NCBI GenBank assembly: GCA_031216915.1
Contig: CM062297.1
Location: 369,471,704 to 369,535,703, forward strand
Length of the DNA stretch: 64,000 bases
Source of the DNA: Pictodentalium vernedei
Taxonomy: Eukaryota; Mollusca; Scaphopoda; Dentaliida; Dentaliidae
Direction: 5' to 3'
The stretch's first letter is position 1. Every line of letters begins with the position of its first letter. The notes under the pieces are model-generated. The model had not been told where the DNA came from. It did not search any database and was given only the letters and a program-made list of their open reading frames with translations. Shown here piece by piece: positions 11,171 through 22,505 of this stretch. The translations under genes were made by a program, and so were the position numbers.

Positions 11171-11411
11171 TTTTAACTGGTAGAGTGTTGGAAGCCCATA
11201 CTGGGGCTTTGTTCTGAAGTGCGGGTGCCGCAACTTAGATTGCCATATTCTGCTGGATGCACTGTATAGTACCTTCAAAGTGAAATTTTCAAGTTTGTGT
11301 GGGTTTTCCTTGTCAAAATTCATGGGAGGGTACCTCCTGGCAATTGTAACAAGAAAAAGACAAGGGAGCAAATACTGACATCCAAAATAATTCAGCACTC
11401 TACCAGTCAAA
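11171..11411. mobile_element. PB-C MITE copy (TTAACTGGT ends)
   Basis: Ends ttttaactggtagagtgttg and cagcactctaccagtcaaaa are inverted repeats. Related copies lie at 24.5 and 28.7 kb, with fragments near 52.76 and 54.7 kb. Confidence 0.65.
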
Positions 11412-11439
11412 AACAAAAAAAAATCATCAAATCTAGTTA

Positions 11440-12192
11440 GGCCTAAAAGAAAAAGACATTTTTTTCGCTAACAGACTGAAAAAAATAGGGTGGGTAGGGA
11501 GGAAAAAATTTTTATTTAAAAAAACTTTTTTTTTCCAGAACGTAGTTCCTTTCATGCAATTTATGACCTTTTCAACATACATGTACAAATAGGCCTTTCT
11601 GTGTGCAATAAACTAACATGGCCAAAAAAGGCCAATGATTTTTCTGTAGTATGGCAAACAAACTGGACAAACTTCACACCAAAATTGCCGTTCAGTTTGC
11701 ACAGTGTCGTCCTTCCTGACGTCGAACAAATCTGAGTCAGCACTTGTCTGACGTTTAACAGTCAATGAATCTGACTTATCTTTGTGAATCACATAGAAAA
11801 TTTTTTCCACAGTTATGAAACATTCAAGCTTTGTATGACTTTAATTATTTCGCCATGAAGGCATTTTTCAAAAGTCATCACGAGTAGAACATTGTCTGTT
11901 GCCTTTGTTTTAGGCTAGAATAACGATACCGTATTAGCCCAAAATGCAAGCTAGGCTATCCTTACATTGCCCATGGATCACACTTGGATACAACTCGCCA
12001 AGTTCTGTAGCTCCATAGACTTTTAACTTTAAAACAAAATAGTTTTTTTCATAAAATCTTAATTTTTTGACGATCAATATATGCGGCAGGTTTTCTAAAG
12101 CAGCAAAAATGCCGCCATTTATTTTTGCTTTTCTGTGATTTCAATAAAATGCTAGTCAGGTTAGCGGAAACAAATGTCTTTTTTTTTAGGCC
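11440..12192. mobile_element. 753-bp non-autonomous DNA transposon, ~35-bp TIRs
   Basis: The left end (ggcctaaaagaaaaagacat, then tcgctaac) is repeated inverted at the right end (gttagcgg, then atgtctttttttttaggcc). The interior has no credible ORF. Superfamily not determined. Confidence 0.6.
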
Positions 12193-13047
12193 AGGCCTCA
12201 CAGCTGCTGACTGAATTCTTGAAAATTTGTCAAAAGAAATTATAGATCAAAAATATGATTCAGGTTAAAGGTTTCATTAAAATTGAGCAAATTTTACTCA
12301 TTTAATAAAATTTTTACTACTGGATCAAAATTCTTTGTGCAACTAGCTAACTACACAAATAATACGCAAGAGCAGTTTTAATACAATTCTTTTATTACAA
12401 CCTGTTCTATCTAATCCCCATCTACAGCAACACTAAATCATGCGGAAAATGACAATCTGTTCTGCACATATGTGTGGATCAGAAATCGCTGAAGGATGGT
12501 TTTTAAATAAAAGCAAAATTTTACTGGAATTTTATACAAATCGTGCAATGCAATTACAATTTGAATCCCCAGCGACAGCAGAAAATCATCCCCTGAGTTC
12601 CAATGTGTTCTATGTGCCAGTAGACAAAATAGTAACACAGGTTCCTCTCGCAAATTTGGTTGGTGATAAAATGAATTTTTCTTGTTGACAGTTGTCAAAT
12701 AAATTGCTGAGTGTCCTTCAGATAATTGTTTTTATAGCCGTGAAGGTGTGTGATAAACACAGAATGACATGCAGCCTCTCATTTTATCCTCCCGCAATGG
12801 CACTCGTGCCATATCGATTAACCCATTCACACGTGTGTCATTCTGTGTATGTGCTTGACATCCTTTTAGTCTCTCTGCTGTAAACTGAAAGCAAGTCTTG
12901 GCTGCCTGTTTTGGGTAATTCAATTATTGTCGGGGAAACTTTCTCATAATTTCCTGATTTGACATCTATTCTGAGGTTGTAACGTTTGTCAAAGTTTGAA
13001 TTCAGTCTTTAAGTCTTAACCTGGTGAGAATTTTTTTAAAAATTTTC
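12193..13047. other. Intron sequence, no gene seen
   Basis: I see no supported feature. The open frames here lack protein-like composition and are intronic to the PLBD-like gene. Confidence 0.45.
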
Positions 13048-13092
13048 ATGAAATCTAATCATGGCTGCTTGACAGCAGCCATGACTAGATTT
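13048..13092. repeat. Imperfect hairpin next to the Polinton
   Basis: The arm atgaaatctaatcatggctg pairs imperfectly with cagccatgactagatttgat. A similar arm lies near 24.83 kb. The Polinton insertion begins only 70 bases downstream, so it may have landed in an older hairpin element. Confidence 0.45.
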
Positions 13093-13161
13093 GATAAAAA
13101 AACTTCAAAAATATGTAACAAAATATCACTGGTGGAAAAGTTAAGTTATTTTAGAAGGGAC

Positions 13162-13707
13162 AGTAGTGTGAAAACGAGAGTACTGTCAAATTTTTTTTTT
13201 TTTGGTCTCGATTGCACCTCACCAAAAAACTTGCGTTCATCACGATCGAATCCATCGATTTGTATGATGTGATACGTACATGATCACATCATCACTTTTC
13301 CTTGGTTTTACAGTGTTTGTGGTAGACGAGGTATCATGGGTTTAACGTTCAATTCTCTAACGATCAATGTGGGTGAACGTGCGCAGAATTTTAACAAACT
13401 TGATAAAATTCCTTCTCTTAAAAATTCATTTTTGGTGCGCCAGTAAAATCTGACAACGACCGTTCTCGGGAAACACTCACCTTTTCACAGAGGTAACACA
13501 GACACGCCATTTTAGGTGAATTTTTTCGACAGAATACCGCCAAAAAGACACCACTGGTGTGGATGGAAGACCAGCAATCCAACGTTGATTCCCACGGAAA
13601 AACCGAGTTCGAATCGAGAGGGTGAATTTATCGGTGCGCCCGAACTCTCTGGCGATGACATGGTGGGGTTTTTGGCAAGGAGAGAGAGAGATAGCCCGCA
13701 GAGTCTA
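13162..13707 (+). repeat. Polinton left terminal inverted repeat
   Basis: It starts agtagtgtgaaaacgagagt. Landmarks shared with the right repeat are tttacagtgtttgtggtag, ccgttctcgggaaacac, aataccgccaaaaagacacc and the purine tract before gcagagtcta. I estimate about 85 percent identity between the arms. Confidence 0.88.
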
Positions 13708-13926
13708 AAACATGCGAGGTGCGCACGCTCCGATGACATTGCGAGCTGTGAGACGGACGATAAAAAAATTGTTTTTTAAAATATATATATATAAACAACA
13801 TTAGAAAAATAAGAATTCAAAAGATAAATATATAAAACAACATTCAAAAAAATAATAAGAATACAAAAAAAAATAACTATTTTTTATTAAAAAAAAGAAA
13901 GGAAAAAATAATAATAAATAAAAACA

Positions 13927-14280
13927 ATGTTTCTACACATCGGAGATTCGAAGCGAAGGGATGAGCAGGTTCGCGAATTAATACAGAGTAAGGAGAATAT
14001 TCAAGTGCAGGATAGGGCCAGACGATTGGGAGAGATGGGATTGAGACGAGAGGCTAACAAGTTGTTCAGATCCATCACCGAGGTTCAGGAACGAGCTAGG
14101 AAAGAGATAGTGGAGGAATTGAGACCCATAAAAGAAGATTCTCTGAGGAGGAAGGGTTCAATTCTCAGTACTTTAGCACCGAGAACTTTCTCCGATTTCG
14201 TTCTGATGGGAATCAAGACCGATTCTCGTCGGAGTAGCGTCTATGATCGGTACCAAATGTCGATTCGGATGGGGTCATAA
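13927..14280 (+). CDS. Polinton-borne hypothetical protein (117 aa)
   Basis: The 117-residue product is very rich in charged residues (many R, E, K and D), without membrane segments or a signal peptide. It looks mainly helical from about residue 8 to 85 (repeated R/E/L patterns). I do not recognise a family. It starts at an ATG just after an AT-rich spacer and ends 36 bases before the first recognisable integrase codon, in the same orientation. Position and composition suggest one of the small accessory Polinton proteins, or a fusion left by the internal deletion. Its codon use resembles the integrase (frequent cga, gat, agg), which supports a shared origin. Confidence 0.5.
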   Translation: MFLHIGDSKRRDEQVRELIQSKENIQVQDRARRLGEMGLRREANKLFRSITEVQERARKEIVEELRPIKEDSLRRKGSILSTLAPRTFSDFVLMGIKTDSRRSSVYDRYQMSIRMGS

Positions 14281-14282
14281 AA

Positions 14283-15084
14283 AAAAATGTCCAGAAAACA
14301 TTATTAACGAATACATTGGAGAACGAACTACACAAGGCTGTCACACGTAAATTTAGAAGGAGAAGGGTATTCATAAAGGGTCGGGATCAGATTTGGTCGG
14401 CCGATCTGGTCAACATGAAATCACATTTGAAATGGAACAAGGGCATTAAATACATAGTGACGGTCATCGACGTGTTTTCGAAATATGGATGGATGAGACC
14501 TCTTGAAGAATAAATCAGGACATTGTGTGGCCGAGGCTCTGAAGAGCATATTTGCATCATCTTCTCGAAAACAGGATAAATTGTGGGTGGAGAAAGGGAA
14601 GGAATTTTACAACAGTCATGTTCATCCATTGGTCGACCTCTATTCCATCGAAAACAAAGGGAAAGCTAACGTGATCGAACGTTGGAATAGAACCATGAAG
14701 GAAAAAATGTACAAGTATTTCACGGCTAATAAGACCAAGAAATATATCGATGTTCTAGATGAACTGGTTGAAGAATACAACAATACACGACATAGATCGA
14801 TCAAGATGACTCCCGTGAAAGATAGCGATCCTCAAAATGAAAAATGCATCTTCACTAATCTCTATCCCGAAAGGATCAAGATCAAGAAGGAGTCAAAATC
14901 ACCGAAATTTGTAGTTGGCGATCGAGTGAGAATCACTTCTTATAAGTCACTCTTCGCAAAAGGTTACACTCCTCGATGGACTGAAGAAATCTTTAAGATC
15001 GTTAAAATATTTTACACGGATCCAGTGACTTACAAAACAGAAGTGTTAGAAGATGATGCAGGCCTCGAAATAACAAAATTTTGA
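14283..15084 (+). pseudogene. Polinton integrase, frameshifted relic
   Basis: Two overlapping frames (14283-14513 and 14503-15084) together cover much of a Polinton/retroviral-type integrase. The first has HKAVTRKFRRRRV before the first catalytic Asp (IWSADLVNM), then TVIDVFSKYGWMRPL. The second has LWVEKGKEFYN, then the catalytic Glu in VIERWNRTMKEKMYKYF, then YNNTRH. It ends with a C-terminal DNA-binding-like part (FVVGDRVRI, GYTPRWTEEIF, DPVTYK). A one-base indel near 14505-14510 separates the frames. The second catalytic position is Glu rather than Asp (codon gag in LWVEKG). The N-terminal zinc-binding region is missing, so the enzyme is dead. Confidence 0.85.
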
Positions 15085-16462
15085 TAAACCTTCCAGCAGG
15101 TTGCCTCATTTGACAATGGTTAATCTGTTGATCGGTTACCTAAATTTTTTTCATAAACCTATTGGTTAACCATTGCATTAAAAGTATTTATACTGACAAT
15201 GCTTCTGACATAGCCAACTACAGTTCCTCCCAAATTAGTTTGGCATTTGGACACAAGGGGCCCAAGGCAGGCGAAGTACAAAACGGGTACATACACATGC
15301 CCCTCCCCCCCCTCCCCTTACTTCATTCGCATGTGCACACATTAATATTTGTTGTTTTTTGCTTTATATGATTTTTGTGTCTAATGAAAATTAAAGAATT
15401 TTAATTGTTTATTTTGCTGCATGGCTTAGTATCTCAGAAATGCAAACACATTTGTCTCGAAGTGGGAGAGGAAATTGGGCAATTGTGAATTTGTGTGGGG
15501 ATGGGGTCAAATACCGTCGATGGACGTCTGTATTATGAATACATTGAACTTTAGGGCATGGGAGTTGCATTGGCAGTCTCTGATTTACATTGGAAAAGAA
15601 ATAATTGTAAATCGTATCTACCTTCCCGTACATTTCGGAATCTGGAGAATGTAATCCAAAATTCCAAACTAAAACTTTATTTGTGCCACAATGTTCGAGA
15701 TCATTTGGAAAAACCCATGTTCACAACCATGCTGGCTGTTTATTCAAATGGAATAAGCATGAAAACAAGAAGTCAGCATTGGTGAATAAAAGATGTTTCC
15801 ATAATGTGTTCGAAAATTTTTATCATGGATTGGTAGGGCAAAAAGGGGCGGAATGCAAATAATTAACAACAGCTCATTTGATTTTCAATATGTCTCCTTT
15901 TTTTTGTATTGAAGACTTATTTTCAGTTTCGCGCAGTTCAAGAGTTAAAACCTCACGTGCGCTAAATGTATTAACAAAGCAGTTAGGTCTCTTTAGCTCT
16001 AACAGACAATCGTCTTTCTCGGAATCCAAACAAATTAATTGCAGATCTTCAGTACCGCTAATACTATAGATTTATACCCCCACAAGTACAGTAATGATTG
16101 AAACACGCTGTATGATAACCACGAGCATTTTGTTCTCATTTTGTTCACTGCAGTGCTTCTTTTACATCAGTGGAAGGAAAAACATTGAAAACTTTTCTCA
16201 TCCTGTAACAACTAACTTCGTCGGCCATCGGCGCGATTTTTGGTTAACAGATCGAGCGTTCGCCTGAAAACAAATCTGCGTAACCGATAGGCGAACGGTA
16301 TGAGCATTCGCTTCTTATTTCAAGTCCTGATGATGAAGATGACATTGAACATTTTACAAACAAGAATTGCAGAAGACAACATTTTGAAGAACCAATCCTT
16401 CACTTTTATTTTTTTTGCATATATATAGTTAAAAGGAGAAAATAAAAATAATAAATAAAAAA
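15085..16462. other. Polinton interior without recognisable genes
   Basis: No polymerase B, ATPase, protease or capsid motif is visible in either strand. Short open frames (for example 15558-15785) lack recognisable domains. Confidence 0.55.
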
Positions 16463-16855
16463 TTAATAATTAAAAGAAAAACAATTAATAATAAAAAAAA
16501 AGTGAATTAAACACACAGAGACAACAAAAAATTTGTCGACTACTTCTTTAGAGACGATCAGATATATATTACTCCCGAAGATGAACGACATACCGTCTGG
16601 ATTGAAATTTTTTATCTTCTCATTGAGAATGGCTAAGAGATCGTCTTGACATTTGTACATTAAATCCAAGGCAGTCTCATTCAATTTCAAAGGCAATGAA
16701 AATTTGTCGTATTTCTCTCTCAATCCACTCATCTCCACGTCCTTCAATTCGATGGCATCGTGCGATTGTAGTCTATAAATTTTACTACCGTACTTTGAAT
16801 ACCTCTCAGTTCTCTTCAATTTTAATACGGATTGTTTAGATACTGACGATGTCAT
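16463..16855 (-). CDS. Polinton-borne hypothetical protein (130 aa)
   Basis: The minus-strand frame faces the integrase, as expected for a Polinton with two opposed gene blocks. The first ~105 residues are soluble-looking, with words such as SKYGSKIYRLQSHD and LPLKLNETALDLMYKC. The last ~25 residues are hydrophobic and aromatic (FFVVSVCLIHFFFI), but they are encoded by AT-rich sequence and may be a read-through artefact of a lost original end. I do not recognise a family. The protein-like first part suggests a once-functional gene. Confidence 0.45.
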   Translation of the reverse strand: MTSSVSKQSVLKLKRTERYSKYGSKIYRLQSHDAIELKDVEMSGLREKYDKFSLPLKLNETALDLMYKCQDDLLAILNEKIKNFNPDGMSFIFGSNIYLIVSKEVVDKFFVVSVCLIHFFFIINCFSFNY

Positions 16856-16859
16856 GACT

Positions 16860-17225
16860 GATTATTTTTTATAATAATTGTTAATTGTAAAAAAAATTTT
16901 TTTGTGATTTTCCAAAAATTTTTGTGAATTGTTAAACTTTTTATGATAATAATTATTAATTGTAAAAAATATTTTTTTATTTTTTTCTACTTCTTGTTAT
17001 ATGTGTAAAATAACAACTTTTTTTTCAACAAGTTTTTTTTCTTTAATGACAAAATTTTGTGAGTGTATTTTTTTTTTAATGATAATAATTGTTAATGTAA
17101 AAATATTTTTTGTTTTTTTCTACTTCTTATTATTAAAATACTTTTTTGTCAAAAATTTTCTGTAATTTTACAATTTTTTTTTGTGAATTATTAATTGTAA
17201 AATATTTTTTTTCTACTTTCTTCGA
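16860..17225. repeat. AT-rich low-complexity tract with internal repeats
   Basis: The words 'taattgttaattgtaaaa' and 'ttttttctacttcttattat' recur about four times, forming a degenerate tandem array of roughly 100-bp units inside the Polinton. Confidence 0.6.
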
Positions 17226-17307
17226 TGTTGTGTTTGAGATAGTCAAACTACTTCTGACTTGAGGCTGACTGCTCCCCTTTTTATACTTTTTCGGAGGTAC
17301 ATATGGA

Positions 17308-17413
17308 TTTTCCCCTAGTCAGAAATATCTTGGGTTTTCCCCTAGTTAGAAATATCTTGTTTGAGATTGACATGTATTTCATGGGTTTTCCTTTAGTCAG
17401 AAAATATCTTGTT
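17308..17413. repeat. Short tandem repeat, about 3 units
   Basis: The unit ttttcccctagtcagaaata plus tcttg is repeated about three times with spacers. The rare open frame across it is a consequence of the repetition. Confidence 0.6.
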
Positions 17414-17951
17414 TTTGAAATCGAAGTGCATTCAGTCACCATGCATTCCCACCAACGATAAATAGCGAGCACAATTATTCATTTTGACTTTTCAAGTTCA
17501 CTGAAGAATAATGGACGACACATACCCATCATAATTATACATTTCACAAAGAAAAACACACCTGCCTATAATGGTTTATATAAATAGTTCATTCATGAGA
17601 TTATAACGGTCCTTTCAGTAGAATAAAACGAATAAAAATTTGTTTCCCTAATTCACATTATAAATTCACATCACAATCCTAATTCACATTATAAATTCAC
17701 ATCACGATCTACCTTGTTGTAGACAGTTACTTCGAGTACACTTTTTCACACACACTAAAATACAACCTTCAATAATGTTAATACAATACTTTTATTTATC
17801 AAAAAATAATTTAAATACCTGTGCTTGAAATTATTCCGACTCACGTGTTTGAAAAAAAAAAAAATTTCTAAGAAAAAAAAATTGATTCCATCAATCAAAA
17901 AAATAAATTATATCCATTTACATTTAAATATTAACCCTAAAAAATCTACTA

Positions 17952-18517
17952 TAGACTCTGCAAGCTATCTCTCTCTCCTTGCCAAAAACCCCACCACTTC
18001 ATCACCAGAGAGTTCGGGTGCACCGATAAATTCACCCTCTTGATTCGAACTCCGTTTTTCTGCGGGAATCGACGTTGGATCGCTGGTATTCCATCTGCAC
18101 CGGTGGTGTCTTTTTGGCGGTATTCTGTCGAAAAAATTCATCTAAAATGGCGGGTCTGTGTTACCTCTGCGAAAAGGTGTGTGTTTCCCGAGAACGGTCA
18201 TTGTCAGATTTTACTGGCACACCAAAAATGAATTTTTAAGAGAAGGAATTTTATAGAGTTTGTTAAAATTCCGTCGCCAGCGCACATTGACCCACGTTGA
18301 TCGTTAGAAAATTGAAGGTTAAACCCACAATACCTCGTCTACCACAAACACTGTAAAACCAAAGAATAGTGACGATGTGATCATGCACATATCGCATCGT
18401 AAAAATCGATGGATTCGATCATGATGAACACGATTTGCTCGCAAAAAAAATAAGTTTTTTGGTGAGGTGCTATCAAGACAAAAAAAAATGTGCCAGTACT
18501 CTCGTTTTCACAATACT
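17952..18517 (-). repeat. Polinton right terminal inverted repeat
   Basis: This is the reverse complement of 13162-13707, ending ctctcgttttcacaatact. It has a few small indels relative to the left arm, for example extra bases around 18435-18455. Confidence 0.88.
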
Positions 18518-19128
18518 AGGAACAATTTGGTTAACAGTGCCTCACATATAGTTATTCTAATGGCAAGAGATTTGCTGTCCTTGCCAGGAATATTTGGTAG
18601 TAATATCTGAGGACTTAAGCACTAGAAGTCCATGTCTGATATCTGTTTCCCAGAAAATGTTGAGACACCAGTCTATTTGACATGTCAAATACTTAGAGTA
18701 GCTTTAGATTTCTCTGGCGGGCATGTCATAATCTTCTACAGGTTGGTGTATTTGGTGAAAGCGCAATTTATACTTGTTCAGTCATATACCAGGACGAGTA
18801 TTTTACCAAATTATTTATAAATTTAAGAAAGCTTCAGAAGATACACAATAAGTTTTTCCCACCATGTCACTGTCTTCTGCACCAATAGGTGTAAAGTTTC
18901 AGGTCCAAAAGATCAAATCCACCCATAGACTGGTAATTTGCTTCCACTATCTTCGTTTTTTTAATTATGTTCCTGTTGTTATTAAATTATGTGACCTTAC
19001 AATTTTGTCCATCATTTTTGTCTTATGCATTGTTGTGAGGAAACCAATATGTTTTTGTCCAAACAAACAAATGAAACAGATACCATAATGTCATCCCTTT
19101 CAAAAATTGGGTGTGAGTGTGGGGGCAA
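18518..19128. other. Intron sequence, no gene seen
   Basis: The stretch 18530-18615 (ggttaacagtgcctcac, then aggaatatttggtagtaata) resembles the degraded end of the repeat whose other end appears at 268-296. Nothing else is recognised. Confidence 0.4.
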
Positions 19129-19425
19129 GCCTGGAAATAAGTAGACTGTCATCTGCAGAATGAGATCCCCAGTACCTGCACTTTAGAATAAAGACCAAAT
19201 GTGGGCTTCCAGCAATCAACCAGTTAAGCAGTGTGAATGCATGGATGATCTCTACATTCACAATCCAGCAAATAAGCAGATTGTCATTGGCAGAACCCTC
19301 TGTGAACCTTAATCTAAATCATGGTCTCGGGCTTAAAAAATATTCTAGACCACTGTATGAGATAACATCATCAAATTCACCCCCTGGGACCTCATGCTGC
19401 ATAATGACAGATAGCTTAGTTCAAG
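19129..19425. mobile_element. Foldback repeat family F, copy 2
   Basis: It runs from aagcctggaaataagtagac through ctgtgaaccttaatctaaa to gacctcatgctgcataatga. The left arm is diverged and an unrelated insert separates it from the rest. Confidence 0.55.
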
Positions 19426-19499
19426 GATTGTTGGGGAGATCAGTATTTTACTGCCTACAGGAATTTTAATGTATTATCGCCCCCGTTATGGTTAACTCA

Positions 19500-19705
19500 A
19501 AGTATGCTTCACTGCTAAAACATTTCAAGGCCTTGCTGCACTCAAGGGACAAATTTATTAATTTTATTAACTTGGATAAAATATCAGACATAAACCATTT
19601 AATTATATTTTTAAGTTTGCATTAGTTATAAAAAGAGATAATGCCGCAGCCAAAAGTACCATGTGGGAGGGCCTGAGAAACAGATTTTTAACTTTTTAGG
19701 ATAGT
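19500..19705 (-). repeat. Dispersed repeat family Z, copy
   Basis: Shares 'ttgctgcactcaagggac', 'cttggataaaatatcagac' and 'gtgggagggcctgagaaaca' with inverted or direct copies near 21.9-22.2, 22.3-22.5, 43.8-44.0 and 55.0-55.25 kb. Confidence 0.6.
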
Positions 19706-19840
19706 AAATTTGGGAGTTTAACAGTTATTTGCCAGTGCTCAGTTGTTTTCTGTAGATACACATGTTTCTGAGATACGAAAAATTGTCTGAGACAATTTAT
19801 ATGACCCTGGGTGTTGAAAGTATCATTAAAACCCAATGAA

Positions 19841-21637
19841 ATGAAAGTGTCAATGACACTGTAGCTCAACTTGTCAAGACAAAGACATGTACATGTAAAG
19901 TATGTGACACAGCAATGACAAACATCTAGGTAATGACCTGATAACAAAGGTACATATAAAGTATTGTAACGGTCTGTACATAAATACTGACCGTTGCCTG
20001 TAACAAATGTATAGGTAAAGTATTGTAAAGGTGGGTGACAGTCAGATGCTAAACTAGAAAAGAAATCTTTGAGTCCTAGAGTGGGTCTGACTGAACCCCA
20101 AAATATTTGTTCTCATAGCACAGTGATAACAAAGGCACCACAAAACACACTCATTCCTGTCCCAAGGTGAAAACAAAGGTACCCAAGAAGTTTCGTGAAG
20201 ATCAGTTCACAAATATGAGCTGTGTAGAAGTTGTGACAAAAAACTGATTGGACCTAATTTCGGTACAAAATGGCCACTGGCAGCCATCTTGAATTCTGGA
20301 CCGCACCCAGAAACACTCGTTCTCGTCCCAAGGTGATAACAAAGGTACCCAAGAAGTTTTGTGAAGATCGGTTCATAAATACAGCCTCTTGCCCTAGCCA
20401 TATTGACATGTGCACTTACAGTGTATAAGTAGCACTGAATAAATCAAAGTTCATCTAATTTGCATAATTTCTGCACGAGAAAAAAACCCGTACTATATGT
20501 GATGTATTCCATGTTACTAAACATTCATACAAAAATTTATTCAAATCAGAACTTTCATACAGAAGTTCTGTACAAAAGACTGATTGCACTAATTTTGGTA
20601 CAAAATGGCTGCTGGTGGCCATCTTGAATTTCGGACCACACCCACAAACACTCGTTCTCATCCCACGGTGATAACAAAGGTACCCAAGAAGTTTCGTAAA
20701 GATCGGTTCATAAATACAGCCTCTAGCCTGAGCCGTATAGAAGTTGTGTACAAAAAACTGATTAGACCTAATTTCGGTACAAAATGGCCACTGGCAGCCA
20801 TCTTGAATTTTGGACCGCACCCAGAAACACTCGTTCTCGTCCCAAGGTGATAACAAAGGTACCCAAGACGTTTCGTGAAGATCGGTTCATAAATACAGAC
20901 TCTAGCCCGAGCCGTATTGACATGTGTACTTACTGTGTGTAAGTAGCACTGAAAAAATCAAAGTTCATCTAATTTGCATAATTTCTGCACGAGAAAAAAA
21001 CCCGTATTATATGTGATGTATCCCATGGTACTAAACATTCACACAAAAAATTATTCAAATCAGCGCTTTCATCTGGAAGTTCTGTGCAAAAATCTGATTG
21101 CACCAAATTTTGTACAAAATGGCTGCCATCGGCCATCTTGAATTTCGGACCGGACCCCAAAACACTCGTTCTCGTCCCACGGTGATAACAAAGGTACCCA
21201 TGGAGTTTCGTAAAGATCGGTTCATAAATACGGTCTCTAGCCCAAGCCGTATTGGCATTTGCACTTACAGTGCTGAAAGTAACACCAAAAAACATCAAAG
21301 TTAGTCTAATTTGCATAATTTACGCACGAGAAAAAAACCCGTATTATATGTGATGTATCCCATGGTACTAAACATTCAAACAAAAAATTATTCAAATCAT
21401 AGCTTTCATATGGAAGTTCTGTACAAAAAATAGATTTCTGCATCGTCGGTACAAAATGGTGGCTGACAGCCATCTTGAATTTCGGACCACACCTAAAAAC
21501 ACTCGTTCCCGTCCCAGGGTCATAACAAAGGTACACAAGAAGTTTCGTAAAGATCGGTTCATAAATACGACCTCTAGCCCGAGCCATAGCCAGTTGTTGA
21601 CGTACGGACAGACGGACAGACAGACGGGCCATGACAA
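19841..21637 (+). mobile_element. Dispersed repeat R, copy 1
   Basis: It starts with the hairpin word agtgtcaatgacact and gtagctcaacttg. It contains several ~340-515-bp units built from 'taatttgcataatttctgca', 'tgatgtattccatgttac', 'ggtacaaaatgg', 'gccatcttgaatttcgga', 'ggtgataacaaaggtaccc' and 'gatcggttcataaatac'. It ends in a gacggacagacag tract and then 'gggccatgacaata', where the usual terminus is replaced by a PB-A element. Open frames on both strands are by-products of the repeat units. Confidence 0.75.
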
Positions 21638-21642
21638 TAGTG

Positions 21643-21786
21643 TTTGAAAAACATAGGTTATGACCCCTCATTGGAATGAGCTTGTTCCAATAAGGGGTCA
21701 TAACCTATGTTTTTCAGACAAAAAATTAGTTATTCAAGAATTTTTTTGCAAGTGTCATCTGCTTTTCATGTTAGGTAAAGGGTTAA
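21643..21786. mobile_element. PB-A MITE, right half only, core type I
   Basis: The hairpin (aaaacataggttatgacccc, short loop, complement) and the right end taggtaaagggttaa remain. The left terminus is lost at the junction with repeat R. Confidence 0.7.
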
Positions 21787-22505
21787 CATTTTATGTACAA
21801 ATACAGAGATGGATAGGATTTATTCTCCACAAATTGTGTGCTGTCTGTATACACAAATAGTTGAATTTTTTTGACTCTTGCAAAGGCATAGAGGTTATTA
21901 GGCCTAAAGAAGTTTAAAATCTGTTTCTCAGGCCCCACGTGGTACTTTTGGCTACTGCATGCGCTCTTTTTATAACCAATGCAAACTTAAAAAAAATGAA
22001 AATGAAATTGTTTATGTCTGATATTTTACCCAAGTTAATAAAGTTGATAAATTTGTCCCTCGAGTGCAACAAGGCTTTGCAATACTTTAGAACTGCAATG
22101 CCTCCTTGCACTCAAGGGGCGAAATACACCGCCACCCATGCTATTCTCTACATTATGAGGCCTAAAACATAAAACAAACTAAAAACATGAACTTTTGATG
22201 GCAAAGAAATAATTACAAAAATTAAAATTAAAATAAAAAAACGCTCACCCACATGCAATTTTACAAAAAATGGCCAAAGAAACAGACAATCTACTTTGTG
22301 GGGCCTCACTTGATTAGCTTCATATCGGTCACGATATCAATTTTATTAACTTGGATAAAATATCTGACATAATTTAATTTTTATGTTTTTTAGTTTGCAT
22401 TGGTTATAAAGAGAGAGCAAAAAGGAACATGTGGGAGGGCCTGAGAAACAGATTTTTAACATTTTTGGGCCTCATTGTAGCACATCAATATTTTAACACA
22501 CTTAC
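21787..22505. repeat. Intron sequence with repeat family Z fragments
   Basis: 21895-22172 and 22320-22480 are two Z copies in opposite orientation ('ggcctgagaaacagattttt', 'gtttatgtctgatatttta', 'tgcaacaaggctttgcaat'). No gene is seen. Confidence 0.55.

Larger units (their letters stand above)
13162..18517. mobile_element. Internally deleted Polinton/Maverick DNA transposon
   Basis: Long terminal inverted repeats (13162-13707 and 17952-18517) begin AG and end CT. They enclose a Polinton-type integrase relic and two other ORFs. Flanks are agggac (13156-13161) and aggaac (18518-18523), a 6-bp target duplication with one mismatch. AG...CT ends, TIRs of hundreds of bases, 6-bp duplications and a retroviral-type integrase are the defining traits of Polintons. 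Full elements are about 15-20 kb and carry protein-primed DNA polymerase B, packaging ATPase, protease and capsid genes. None of these is visible in these 5.36 kb, so it is a deletion derivative. It lies in the intron between the PLBD-like exons at 22506 and 9192. Confidence 0.85.

Noticed and set aside
20455..21701. Many overlapping open frames on both strands with repeated peptide words (for example RGCIYEPIFTKLLGYL)
   Set aside because: They recur wherever repeat R occurs (also 53-54 and 57.8-60.7 kb), drift freely in frame, and have no domain. They are by-products of a stop-poor repeat unit.
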